DNA from: Utricularia gibba
Taxonomy: Eukaryota; Streptophyta; Magnoliopsida; Lamiales; Lentibulariaceae
DNA length: 64,000 bases
Reading direction: 5' to 3'
Assembly (NCBI GenBank): GCA_002189035.1
Contig: NEEC01000017.1
Span: 1,364,001 to 1,428,000 of the forward strand
This document shows, one piece after another, positions 45,155 to 56,652 of the stretch. The notes below the pieces were generated by a model. The model did no database searches and was not told the DNA's origin. It worked only from the letters and a program-made list of their open reading frames with translations. The translations under genes and the position numbers were made by a program. Numbering within the stretch: position 1 is the first letter of the stretch; each line of letters opens with the position of its first letter.

Positions 45155-47210
45155 ATGGGAAACGGGGCTGGGAAGCTCCTCAAACACTGCTTCAACGGGG
45201 CTGCCGGAGAAACTTTCCCGGGGAGAAGCGCCGCTGGGGTTTGTCCACTCGATGAGGGTTTAGGCCACTCTTTCTGCTACGTGCGCCCCGACCCTATTCA
45301 GTTTCCGGGGGATCCCCTTGCGGCCGTTCCTTTCAGAGCCATCTCTGGCGCCGCCATCTCTGCCAACGCCTCCACCCCTCTCTCCACCGACCCTTTTGCC
45401 TGCTACGCTTCTACTTGCTTAGACAAGGCTTCGGCCTTCGAAAGCTCCAATCTTTTCTCTTCGATTCCCCTGCAACCAATTCCCAGGGGCTCTAACTCCG
45501 GTCCGATTCTCCACACCGGATCTGGTCCGATTGAGCGCGGTTTTTTATCGGGTCCACTCGAACGAAGCTTCTTTTCCGAGCCACTGGAGAATCATATATC
45601 CAAGCCTGAATCCCAAACCAAAGCTCCCGTGAAAACTCTCACAAATTTGAAAAGGGTGTTAGCGAAATCTTTGTGGGGTTTTTCCGGTGAGCAGAGAAGA
45701 TCAGAGAACGATGTTTCCTTAAGTGGAACAACTTCTACTGGAACCTGCAGCACAGTTAATAGTCACAATTTGAGCAGTGATCTGAGTTTTGCTGAAGAAT
45801 ATTGTGATTTGAAAAACGAATCCTTGAATTTGCAATGGGCGCAGGGGAAAGCAGGCGAAGATAGAGTCCATGTTGTGGTCTCTGAAGATCAAGGATGGGT
45901 TTTTGTAGGAATTTACGATGGTTTCAATGGCCCTGATGCAACCGATTTCCTGCTAAGCAATCTTTATTTGAACGTTTCTAAAGAACTCAAAGGGCTGTTC
46001 TGGTCTGATGATAAGCATGAATTGTTTTCTGGGATGCCAGCTGATAGTTCAAGGAGTTTGGATAGCAAAGAAAGATTAGAACTTGACAAGAGGCTGAAGA
46101 ACAAACTGATCAAGCTAGGGCATGAACCATCAACCATCAACCATTTAGGTGTTCTGAAGGCTTTGTCCGAAGCTCTTAAGAAGGCAGAGTCTTCCTTCTT
46201 GCGGATTACAGACATGATGCAAACTGAAAATCCAGAATTAGCGTTGATGGGATCCTGTGTCCTGGTCATGGTGATGAAGGGTGATGATATCTATTTGATG
46301 AATGTTGGTGACAGCAGAGCTGTTCTAGCTCAGAAAGAAGACAAGAATTCTCACATTTCTAAGGTGATGAGGAAGGATCTGGAAGTTTCCACTTATGGAT
46401 ACCATTACGACGAAACTGCACATCATCTGAGCTGCTATCAGCTCACCATGGATCATACCACCGATGCGAAAGAGGTATACATCAGCTACTCTTGAAGATG
46501 GGGCGTTGCTGCTGCATTTCTCTAACTCAAAATGACATCCTTTTGTCTTCTGCATTGTATCAGGAAGTCAGAAGGATTAGACACGAACACCCTGATGATC
46601 CTTGTGCCATTTACAACGACAGAGTGAAGGGATCACTCAAAGTCACCCGTGCATTCGGAGCCGCTTTCCTCAAACAGGTATTCCTTTTGCAGCAAAGATT
46701 CAACTTTCCTGAGCATCTTGGTAATCGAATCCTGCAAATCTCAGCCAAAATGGAACGAGGGATTGCTCAACATGTTCAGAGTGGACTACATCGGAACCTC
46801 TCCATACATAACATGCTCTCCCTCCCTATGCCACCACCGCGTAGACTCCAACGACAAGTTCCTGATCCTGTCATCAGACGGACTGTACCAGTACTTCACC
46901 AACGAGGAGGCCGTCTCGGAAGTCGAATCCTTCATGAAAACGTTCCCGGAAGGCGACCCGGCTCAGCATCTCGTCGAAGAAGTCCTGTTCCGAGCAGCCA
47001 AGAAAGCTGGTATGATAAAACAATCCGATCGCAGAAATCAATCTTCAGACATGAACACAGAGCCTGTCTCTAACATCTTGGCGTTCACTTTCAGGCATGG
47101 ATTTCCACGAGTTGCTCGGAATCTCGCAAGGCGACCGACGGAAATACCACGACGATGTATCCATAATCATCATCTCCTTTCAAGGAAGGATATGGCGGTC
47201 TTCACTATAG
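45155..47210 (+). CDS. POLTERGEIST-type protein phosphatase 2C
   Basis: Exons 45155-46474, 46564-46677, 46745-47009, 47095-47210; 604 residues. The N-terminal [12 protein letters not shown] has the myristoylation glycine and a nearby Cys, as in POL/PLL proteins held at the plasma membrane. [13 protein letters not shown] and [18 protein letters not shown] are POL/PLL1 signatures. The PP2C core includes GEDRVHVV, the metal-binding [15 protein letters not shown] (Asp near 255), [20 protein letters not shown] followed by [32 protein letters not shown] and HDDVSIII. In Arabidopsis POL and PLL1 act downstream of CLAVATA/WUSCHEL signalling in stem-cell maintenance. At 604 residues it is much shorter than POL (about 850, from memory), mainly in linkers between phosphatase motifs. 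Confidence 0.9.
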
Positions 47211-48251
47211 AGCAAAGGCTTCCCCCAACCTCCCACCAGACCAGACGCCTCTCTGTAAATGTTGAAGCTCAATTTTGTCATTTTTCTTTATATGTAAATT
47301 TTAACAATAAATATAATCAATAACATTTTTTTTATATATAGAATGAAGACAGCGGTAATTTTCTGTCTTGTAAATATTAAATTTAATCTCAAAAGCAAAA
47401 TTTAAAAAAAAGATTAAAATTTCAAGAAAATTTATGAAATGTAAAAAATTCATATAATATTTACAAAAAGTTATCAGAAAAATTACAATTTATGAATTAT
47501 CAAATTAATTTAAAGCTCATTTGATAATAGGGCATTAGTGTTTAAGTATAATGTAATTGATTATATATAACATTTGACATTCAATAATAGAAATTTGAAT
47601 ATATAAATGATATAAATAGAATTGATCCTCCTATATTTGTATATATGATTCACATATTTAAAAAATGAATACGTAATTGATATAACCATATAAGATTATT
47701 ATACATATACTAATTAATCAATCAATGATTTATATGTAAACTTAGATATAAATTTTATATACTATACTATCAAATATTATTTTGATTTTTTATATAATTT
47801 TATAGAATAATTATATATATACATAGCTAATTTATTTTTTAAAATAAAAAATACAATACATGGTAATTAATACAATGATGCATTATTACAATAATAAGAG
47901 TATCTTTAATGATTTCCGGAAATACTTATATGGTTTTCTGGAAATCAATTTTATTTTTACGGAAATGATGAATTTGAATAAATTCTATGCTATGTAAATC
48001 ATTTTGAAAAAGTTACGTTTCCTCATGAAAAAAGGAAAACTCAATAACGTAAACCATGTAATCATTTTCGTAAATCAATAAAGATACTTTAATATTTTAA
48101 TAAAATATTAAAAACTAATATACGATAATAAAAAAAATTTCAATACTCAATTGAAATCGTTTTCTTTCAGAGTAAGTTAATTGTGTTGAAAACCCGAAAT
48201 TTCAATGAAATTTATGCAACTACCAATGATATGGTATGAGGGAAAGGCGAA
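47211..48251. other. AT-rich intergenic region with MITE-like element
   Basis: Contains the PP2C 3' UTR, the repeat at 47518-47775 and A/T-rich DNA up to the convergent pectin acetylesterase gene. No gene was seen. Confidence 0.5.
47518..47775. mobile_element. MITE-like repeat, copy B
   Basis: About 258 bp, starting CATTTGATAATAG and ending ATACTATCAAATA, collinear with the element at 28537-28891 but about 100 bp shorter in the middle. Same orientation as copy A. No coding capacity. Confidence 0.5.
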
Positions 48252-50763
48252 TCACCAGTTGAGACCTCTGTGAACGCAGGTAGGGTTGAAGGGGTAGGGA
48301 GGGTCGATATGCCGGGCGGGGGCGCGGTTGAAGTACCAGTCGCCGACGGATTCTGCGATCGTCTGCCGGAGAAGAAGGAGAAAGAATGTGCTGTAATGCA
48401 GCAGCAGATGGAGAGAGCAGATGATGCAGGAAAAGGAATTCGGTATTCAGCTTACTTTGTTGTTGATCCGGGGAGAGGAGGCAGAGTGCCATGTCTCTGT
48501 TCCCCATGTCTGGCAATGGGCGAAGCATGAGTTCACGAAGACGCCCGCGCCTGGTTTTCTCTGGAACTCGCTCATTCTTCTGAGCAGCGACCGTCTGTAG
48601 TCTACTTGAAAGAGTTTTGAAGAAAGAGGGGAAAAAGTAGGACTGTGGGAATGAGGAGAGAGAATCAGGTAATTACCATGGAGGACTTGTAGCTGATCGG
48701 TGTTGCAGTTCAGAATGTACAGCCTACAACTGCTCCAGCTGCTATCGGAGGAAGAAGGTGGCACGAGGATATTCTCTATCTGGAGAAAGGAACAGAGTCT
48801 AAGAAACAGAAACGAAGGAAAGGTGTGGGATTCAAAACTACCTGCCAAAAATCATAAGCTGGTTGAACGATGAACACGGGAGTTTGGATGTTCTGAATGA
48901 ATTCTTCAGGGAAGAAGCACTTTTGCAGAAATGAACAGCAAACACAACAGTTAGGAAGAGACTAGCCAGAGATAGGATCATTTGTGCAATGTGTATTATC
49001 ATCTGCTCATCTGGTCTATGGAAATCATGATTGAAATGTTTTTAAAATAACTTCTTTAAAACTGTTTCTTGGAGCTGTACCAAACAAATCTGAAGTGTTT
49101 CCTAATCTCAGAACAGGAGAGAATTTCACCTTATGAGGCTCAGTTCTAGCAACACATTCACGGTCCAAGCTTTTGGAAATACCCTGCACCAGATTAGTGA
49201 TGCTGGTCACACAAAAACATAACATTTCTTGAAGAAACATGTAGCCATGCTTTAGAATTTACATGGATGCGCACAACATCACGATAAAAGGATTCTATTG
49301 AGCCATTTCCTGCAATATCTTTCCTGAAAGTCATACAAATCCTCATCTCAGTGTGAGTTCATGAGAGAGAATGATTATTCAAGCAGCCAGGGAAGTGGAA
49401 GTGCATACTCGTTAATGAAAAAGCTTGCATCTGCAAGACACTTGACAGTTGTCGTTTTCGGCAGAAGATCCCGAAAACTATCACAATGTATGAGGGCAGC
49501 CAAACCACCAGCAGAGCATCCTGTAAGAAGGGCCTGTGAAGAAGTATTGGAATGGATATCTGAGTCATAAGAAACGAACACACAAAACAGGGGATGAATT
49601 CCATTGGTGATTGGGATGATATGGATTTATTTACCTGTGTAGCTGTAGACATGCCAATTGACCAGAGCTCTTCCATAACTGCATCCCAGATAAGCTTGCC
49701 TCTGAAGGCTAGTTGTGATCCATACTGAAGAGATACGAAAGAAATAGAATTTATACCAAGTCATTTTACTCCAATCCACTGGGAAGAACTTAAAAAGCTT
49801 CAAGGGGGCTTACTTTCAACTCATTATCAGGATTACTCGAAAACGAGGATCCATCACAATACCGTATTTTGACCTTGTTCCAGTTGAAAAAGTCTGTCAT
49901 AGGCCACAACAGGAAAACCAACTGATAATGGTAGTTTTAGGTGTGTATGAAACATCCTATAGATCTGATCAGCAACACATGCAATGCTATACAGTATACA
50001 CAAAAAAACAGAAGATTTGATCATGTGTAGCATTAAAAATGGATTTATTTTCATACTGAAGCGTGTTAAGTAACAACTGAGAAAAAAAAAAACAATGAAA
50101 GCATCTAAACATATACCTGGATTTTGTTCTGGGTCATGGCTCAAGATTCCGAGAAACCGAAGCTGATGCTCCATGTGGCTTGATGATCCCAGCTTTGTTG
50201 TCTTACGAGCAGAACAAGAAGATATATCACTACACCATCCTCCACCCTATCCAGAATGAAAGCAGGAATTACAGCGAAGGAGACAACAAGAGTTTCCAAT
50301 CTGGATGACAAGCAATGTAGAAAAAAAAGAAGAAAACCTCTACGTGAAGAAGCCACCTATGAGAACCAGAACCAAAGCCACGTTGTAAATGGTAAACAGG
50401 GACGCTTCCATCCAAACAAGCTGCAATGTTTTCCGAATAGAATCAACAAAAGTACGATTACGCCTACGTCGACGGATAGAAAGGATGGTTACCGGCTGAT
50501 TTTTGGCGGGCATTTCCTAAAGGTGAGAAATTTACCCACTGATCGTCATATCCAGAACCAGGGTCCGAATCCCCGGAACTCCTAAATGCACGGAGTGAAA
50601 CCCAGTCTGGAGAGAAGATGAAAAGAAGTGCGAAAACAGTCGCAGCGGCGGCGATAACGACCTGTTGGCGGTTAGATGACCGGCGCCCAACTATCGCGCC
50701 GGAGCAAGGAAGCCTCTGCATTATTGAACTGAAGGTACTGGCTTGTGCAAGTGCATTTGCCAA
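48252..50763 (-). CDS. PAE: Pectin acetylesterase (CE13 family)
   Basis: Twelve exons on the minus strand: 50493-50763, 50338-50420, 50117-50246, 49814-49893, 49635-49724, 49409-49533, 49263-49323, 49130-49183, 48842-48919, 48677-48779, 48456-48604, 48252-48362; 444 residues in frame. A membrane-spanning N-terminal anchor ([19 protein letters not shown]) suggests a Golgi or secreted type II protein. The catalytic domain has [34 protein letters not shown], the nucleophile motif TGCSAGG (Ser near 225) and the late His in NSCFAHCQ (near 388). The family removes O-acetyl groups from homogalacturonan in the wall, changing pectin gelling and digestibility. The end of exon 1 was placed after NARQKSA because only that donor gives the right phase into ACLDGS. 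Confidence 0.93.
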
Positions 50764-51454
50764 ACTACCTCGAATTCACAGGCAAAGTCAACACCATCCC
50801 AGAATCAAAGTCAACTGAAAGATAACACAAATTGAGGTCACCAGTGGGTTCGATCAAGGAATCGAACCAATACATGGAAAAATCCTTTCAAACAGCAAGT
50901 CCAAGGATACATCCGACGGAGGAATCAACCCAGTGGATTCCTAGTTATTACAGAGAAAATATTTTAGTTTATTATGAAAAAATATATTTTTTTTATCTTC
51001 GAAAGCCACCAACGGTCTAACCAGTCAGAATTCACCACCTCGAAGTGGCATGCAGCCTCCTCAAGCTCCGCCCTTCTTCAGGGCTTCCGTCTTCCCTTCA
51101 TTTAGCTTCTCTGGTATTTTGGTGACTTTCTGGTATTTGGGAGCTTAGTTCACCAAGCAGGTTAATGGCTGATTTCTTCTTATTCTCCTTCTCATGATTC
51201 GTAAGCTGTGTTGTGCTGTGCAGCTCAGTTTCATACATGCTTAGTTTCTCTTACTAAGAAGGATGCTTGCTCTGGCGTGAGTAAAAGGTAAGGAGAATGT
51301 GTAAGCTGCTGCCTTGGGCGCTGTAAGCTTGTAAGTATCGATTGAAAAGTAATTCATTTCTCAACTAAAAACTACAGCCACAGTGCCTTCATGAAGTACA
51401 TCAAAGTTTCCTTGAGAACAAGAAGGCAGAACTCTTTAAGGAAAATCCTTTAAA
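50764..51454. other. Intergenic: PAE promoter and NIPP1 3' UTR
   Basis: No gene was recognised. The part near 51040-51300 has exon-like composition but no coherent frame. Confidence 0.4.
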
Positions 51455-53014
51455 CTACCCAAACAGATCATCATCATCTTCATTGCTGTTGTTGTCTGGA
51501 CGCCTCGGGGATTTATCATGTTCACTCCCAGAAGCAGCAGTATTTGGTGCAGGAGCTACTTCACTGTAAGCCCAAGATGACCCCACATTGAAAGTTTCTC
51601 CATAAAGGTCATCGTAGATTCCCCCTCCTCCCCCACTACTCTTAGCTCCAGATTTCACTTGGTTTAAAACCTGTCGGAGTTTCTCTGTAACACCTCCTGT
51701 CTTGGGACTGCCACGTTCCCCGGCTGAATCTGATGGATCCTTCCCTTTTGGAATCACTGTAATCTGAACAAGGGACTCATATTTTCCAACAAGACTTCCT
51801 TCTTTCACTCCAACAGGACCTGGTTCTGTCCCAACATCGGCTCCATCAGAGAACCCAACAACCTCGACCAGCTCTCCTCCAAACTGATCTTTAAATGACA
51901 CTCTTCCTTTCCTCACTCTCTTTGATGCTCTTGACGTGGTATCCACCTTTGTAGCATCCGATAGTTGGTTTGGTCTTTTATGTCCATTGAGAACTCGGTT
52001 GATATAGGTATTGTAAGCCACAACTGCTTCTTCATCAGAGGGATCTGGAGGAGGTGGCAGACTGATATCAGTAGGCTGGAGTGATGGTCGGAATGGATCT
52101 ACGTTGTTCTTCCTCAAAATATAAGTTCTAGTAGAGGCAGCAAATTTCAATGATTGTCCAACTTCTAGCTCTACAGGCGTATCCTTGGTCATTCGTTCAT
52201 TTGCAACAAATGTTCCATGTACAGACCCTAAATCGATCACGTATATGCTGTAAGAAAACACCCCCAGTTAGATCTGTTTTGCAATGCACGTCCGCTGAAC
52301 TAAAATCCAGTAAGCATGATGCAGCATCAAGAAAGCAAGCACATTTGATCATCAGCCAATGCTGGAGAAGGGGAGTGAGTAAATGAAAACACAGCAATCT
52401 CTCCCGCTGTATCGGCAAAGAAATGATCTTTTGAAAGAAATACAAAGCATTTACTAGTAACTCAATGCATATGAAATCAGCAAGAGGCACACAGAAATAT
52501 AGAAATCTTGAGAAGGAGGAATTTGTGTAAAGGAAGTTCAAGTTGTACCCTCCATTCTTGTGAGGAACAACAGCAGCGTGTTGGCGTGAGACAGACTGAT
52601 GCTCAAGAACAAAATCACAAGTCTGCAATTGCCTTCCAAATATATGTCTACGTTTATCCAAATTAATGCGGCCAAGAACTTCGCCTTCCTTCATAACATC
52701 AAGATAATAAAAACCAGGTAGGGGCTCAATAGCCCAATCAGGAGCCTGCCAAGTAGACTGCCCCCACCGACCTGGCTTACCTGCTGAGCTGATGCAACGG
52801 TTGCTGTATCCAGCTCTAAAGCATTTTGTAACTTGCTCTGGTGCTCCAAATGCTGGTTCTGAGGATAACTTACACGGTTTTGACTGACCAAAGAAGTATC
52901 AGACTCTGAGATTGTAGGGTGGCTGGTTGATCTAGCAGATGATTTAGTTGTGACCGCAAAAGGCTCTGAAGACTGAGCCTTTTTGAAACGATCAAGCCCC
53001 GCTCTTCCATACAT
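51455..53014 (-). CDS. NIPP1: NIPP1-like nuclear inhibitor of PP1 (FHA domain), one base missing
   Basis: Two coding exons on the minus strand, 52549-53014 and 51455-52247, for about 419 residues once one base is allowed for. ATG at 53014 starts MYGRAGLDRFKKAQ. The FHA domain runs from DKRRHIFGRQLQTCDFVLEH through SVSRQHAAVVPHKNG to YVIDLGSVHGTFVANERMTK. After LPPPPDPSDEEAVVAYNTYI comes the PP1-docking RVSF motif in KRVRKGRVSFKDQFGGELVE. The C-terminus holds IYDDLYGE and an acidic DDDDLFG end. NIPP1 tethers PP1 in nuclear speckles and binds phosphorylated splicing and chromatin factors through the FHA domain. Near 52780 the frame slips: SAQQ is in one frame, RWGQSTWQAPDWAIEP in another. One more C (plus strand) joins them and also makes exon 1's length fit the splice phase. 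Confidence 0.9.
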
Positions 53015-54471
53015 TGCTAAACCCCAATACTTCTCAAATCCCAGTGAGACACATACGCTAAAATTCACCACTCATACACGTGATTTAGCTGAAGACAGAA
53101 AGATCTGCTAAAAGGCCTGGAACAATGCCCAACTCATACATTACATACTACGCGACATCTCCAGCAAACAGAAGAAAACAAACGAAAGTGAAGTATTTGA
53201 ACTCATGGGCCAACTCAGACACCAAAGAGCATGAGCTGGGTGGGCGTCTCCAATATATCTCTACTTAAACACAAACATTTCGAAATAAAAATTAATCACT
53301 TAACTACAGACAAAAGAATCCGACACGATTCTGTACAGCAACCAGGAGCAAAATCCAGCGAATCATATACAAGCGAATAACCCAGACAACGGATCTTAAT
53401 CAAGCTAACGAAGCCGCAAAAAACTCCTCCAAAAACCAGAAAAGGCGACCTTAGGGGTCACTGATTTGCTCGGAAAACCAGAAGACGACGAACGGGATCC
53501 CCTTACGAAAAAAAGCCCAACTCTATTGGGCTGTAATTATAATTATTGAGCCTATAGTGTTATTTTATCAGCCCAACAATCACATCCAGCCCAACACAAT
53601 TTGCTTTTTATTTTTGAGAAAAAGAATAATATTTCATTTTCATTAAGCATTTTAAATAATTTTATGGTAAACAAATTAAAATTGGTCGGAGCAAAGATAT
53701 GGTTATCGTCGTCTCCTCTCCCCGCAACTCCCCGACGACCTCATGAACGACACATTCCTCTGACAACTCGATGGAAAACACACTGCTCTATATGTTTTCC
53801 TCCTTTGTCGCCTACAGAAAGGAGTACTGACTGTCCGTACTCGTATCCTTCTCTTCAGATTTCGGGTTCATCGCTCCAATCCGGGACGCCGTCGAAGGGG
53901 GGTAAAGAGAACAAGAAATGAAAATCCTGAACTGGGTGATGGTCGGAGAACCCATCTTCACACACAATCCGCTACTAATGCATTCGGCTTTCGCTTTCAT
54001 TATTCGAGACAATGCTCATGACCCCAACTCGATTTACCAGTACAAGAACGAATCTTTATTGTGCCGGGGACTTATCATTTTTGGAAATCGAAGGTTGGGG
54101 ACCTTCTCCCGCATCTGATGCCTTTTTCCATCGTTTCCTATCCGTTCTTCATCTGGTCCCTTGGATTACTATTTCCTACGAACTGATTGTATGGCATGGT
54201 TTGGATTGTGAACCACTTTAAGAAGCAGAGGATTACAGCACCAACTTGTGTAAAGTATTGGACTCGGAGGATCCAATTTCCTACAAGAAAGCAACCGTCG
54301 TTTGCTTTTTTTGCAGAAATCCGCGCATGTGTTATGAAGAGCTGATGCAATACGCAGCTACTATCGTACATGTTTCTTGCCTGGATATAAGCTCCAAATT
54401 ACCACACCGACCAATTTCTCCCTTAAAACTTTGGTTTGAACTGAAAACCCAATAGCCCATCTCTTAGTCTG
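53015..54471. other. Region between divergent NIPP1 and Nudix genes
   Basis: Bases 53015-53500 are the NIPP1 5' UTR and promoter. Bases 53690-54470 have exon-like composition with several short frames (for example 54246-54455) that I do not recognise; they may be 5' UTR exons of the Nudix gene or non-coding. Confidence 0.35.
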
Positions 54472-56652
54472 ATGCTGTCCTTGAGATATTTTTCTCGATT
54501 GTGCTCACTGCGTTTCAATTGTTCAGACCCACTTTTGTTCGGTCGCAAGAAACCAACTTTGGAAGCTACGAGGTCACCAAAAGGTTCGCATTTTTGTTAT
54601 TTTTTTTAAGGAATTTCAAGTTATTGGGAAAGGTTGATTTCTTGGAGATTTCAGGGGGGTTGAGACAAGGTAAGGTTAGGTTTTTGTCAAGCATCGGAGC
54701 GTCAATGAGTTCTTCTACGTCGCCGGTCTTGTCGGAAAATCAAATTGATCAGGTTGACTGGATTTTGGAAGGCAGAAACGACGACCATGAAGGGGTTATA
54801 GTGGAACTGAGCCCCGAGTCAATGGATCCTCAAGTTTTTTCTTCGTTGCTGAAAGCCTCCATCTCTCAATGGCGACAACAGGTTTTCGTTTTACGGAATT
54901 GGGTTTTTAGCTTGGGCAGTATCTGTGTTTCCCTTCTTCTTAATCTGCAAAAAGAAAGGGCCAACTTTTTCTTCTTGCGAGTAATCTTTAAGGCATATGT
55001 TCTAAGCCTGAATCGAGACAACAAATCTTTAATGTCTCCATTCTGCTGAATCAATTGTTCCAAACAGAAGCCGATGATGCGTATATTTTCTCAAAATGTT
55101 AGGTAAACAAAGACATATCCATCTGATATTTTTAGAGAAACAAAGTGTGTTTGGAATCAAATTGGATGGAAACTGAACTGGGGTCATCTGTGAAAAGTTT
55201 GTGGATATTGTTGCAGGGAAAGAGAGGGATATGGATTAAAATCCCAATCGAGTCAGTGAATCTTGTTGAGCCTGCAGTCAAGGTTACTATCATCCCTTTC
55301 GTCCTTTTGATGACCAAACGCCTTCTGTTTTTACTTGCCACTTATGATAATGAAGAACAACGCATGTTTCAGGAAGGATTTTATTTTCACCATGCAGAGC
55401 CTAAGTATTTGATGCTTGTACATTGGCTTTGTACATCAGAAAATACCCTCCCAGCCAATGCCTCTCATCGAGTTGGTGTTGGTGCATTTGTCTTGAATGA
55501 CAAGAATGAAGTATACTCTCTCATCTTGAAAATATGGAAATTTCTAAGCAACCATGTTACCATTTTTTTTTTTTTTTTGATAACTGTCTGCTATTACTTG
55601 AAAAACAAAGAACAATTATGAGGATACTGCTTTGGTCAGCTGATTTAGAGACAAGCTATTGTGGCTCAATTGTAGACGTTTGTTGCCTATAGATGCAACC
55701 TAAAGTTATATATTGTTTTTATGCATATCACAATGTTGCAGGTGCTGGTCGTGCAGGAAAAAAATGGTAGACTCCGTGGATCTGGTGTATGGAAATTCCC
55801 CACAGGAGTTGCAGAAGAGGTTGGAGAAACTACTTCTCAAAACTTTTCAACGATTTACTTTAGAAAGAATCCATTTCTTTGTGAAATAATAGTTTTCAGC
55901 CAAGGAACTTTGCATTTGTTAATGAAATCTGCCGTTTTAGGGTGAAGACATTTGCAATGCTGCAGTCAGAGAAGTGAAAGAAGAAACCGGGGTAAGAATA
56001 AGTGTTCTGCATTTTGTTGTGTGTGTCAGTTGTCCAGCTAACCAACTGTTTTCATCATCCGTTTTACACCTTGGTTGCAGATTGATTCAAAGTTCTTGGA
56101 AATACTAGCGTTCAGGTAATCCCTCCTAAATCATGCCATAATGATTCACAAGCCACAAGGCCATTATCTTTTCTTCTCTAACTGATAAGTTATTGCATGC
56201 ATATTGTTTCATGAAATCTGCTAAAATGGGGTGATTTGCAGACAAAGTCACAAGGCATTCTTCGAGAAGTCTGATTTATTCTTCGTCTGCCTGCTGGAAC
56301 CCCTCTCCTATGACATTCAGCCTCAGGAAAATGAAATAGAGGCAGCCCAGGTTTCTTTCTGTATTCCTTGTCTCTTTGTCTCCCATGGCACAAATGCTTT
56401 TGCTGACATCTTGGTGTTGCTTTTGCTTCTTGTGGCGTTATGCAGTGGATGCCGTATGAAGTATATGCAGCCCAACCATTCATACAAAACAGCCAACTTC
56501 TCAAACAGATTTCTCACATCTGTGAAGCAAAGAAAAACAACAGGTACTCAGGCTTCACACCAGTTTCAACTTACTCTGCTTTTGAGAAAAAGAAAGGTTA
56601 TTTGTACATGTCCAGTAAAACAGTCGAGCAGTTGCAGTCATCTGACTCCTGA
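54472..56652 (+). CDS. NUDT: Nudix hydrolase (NUDT2/7-type) with probable transit peptide
   Basis: Exons 54472-54583, 54655-54881, 55217-55282, 55373-55510, 55742-55819, 55941-55991, 56081-56115, 56242-56350, 56446-56652; 340 residues. The first exon gives a Ser/Arg/Phe-rich start, MLSLRYFSRLCSLRFNCSDP, typical of organelle targeting. A second in-frame ATG at 54705 (MSSSTSPVLSENQ) would make a cytosolic 286-residue form like Arabidopsis NUDT2 or NUDT7. The pre-Nudix domain (GIWIKIPIESVNLVEPAVKE, GFYFHHAEPKYLMLVHWL) precedes the Nudix box GVAEEGEDICNAAVREVKEE-TGI, about 203-225, with all consensus residues. Members hydrolyse ADP-ribose and NADH, limiting oxidative-stress signalling. Use of the first ATG rests on splice phase only. 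Confidence 0.9.
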
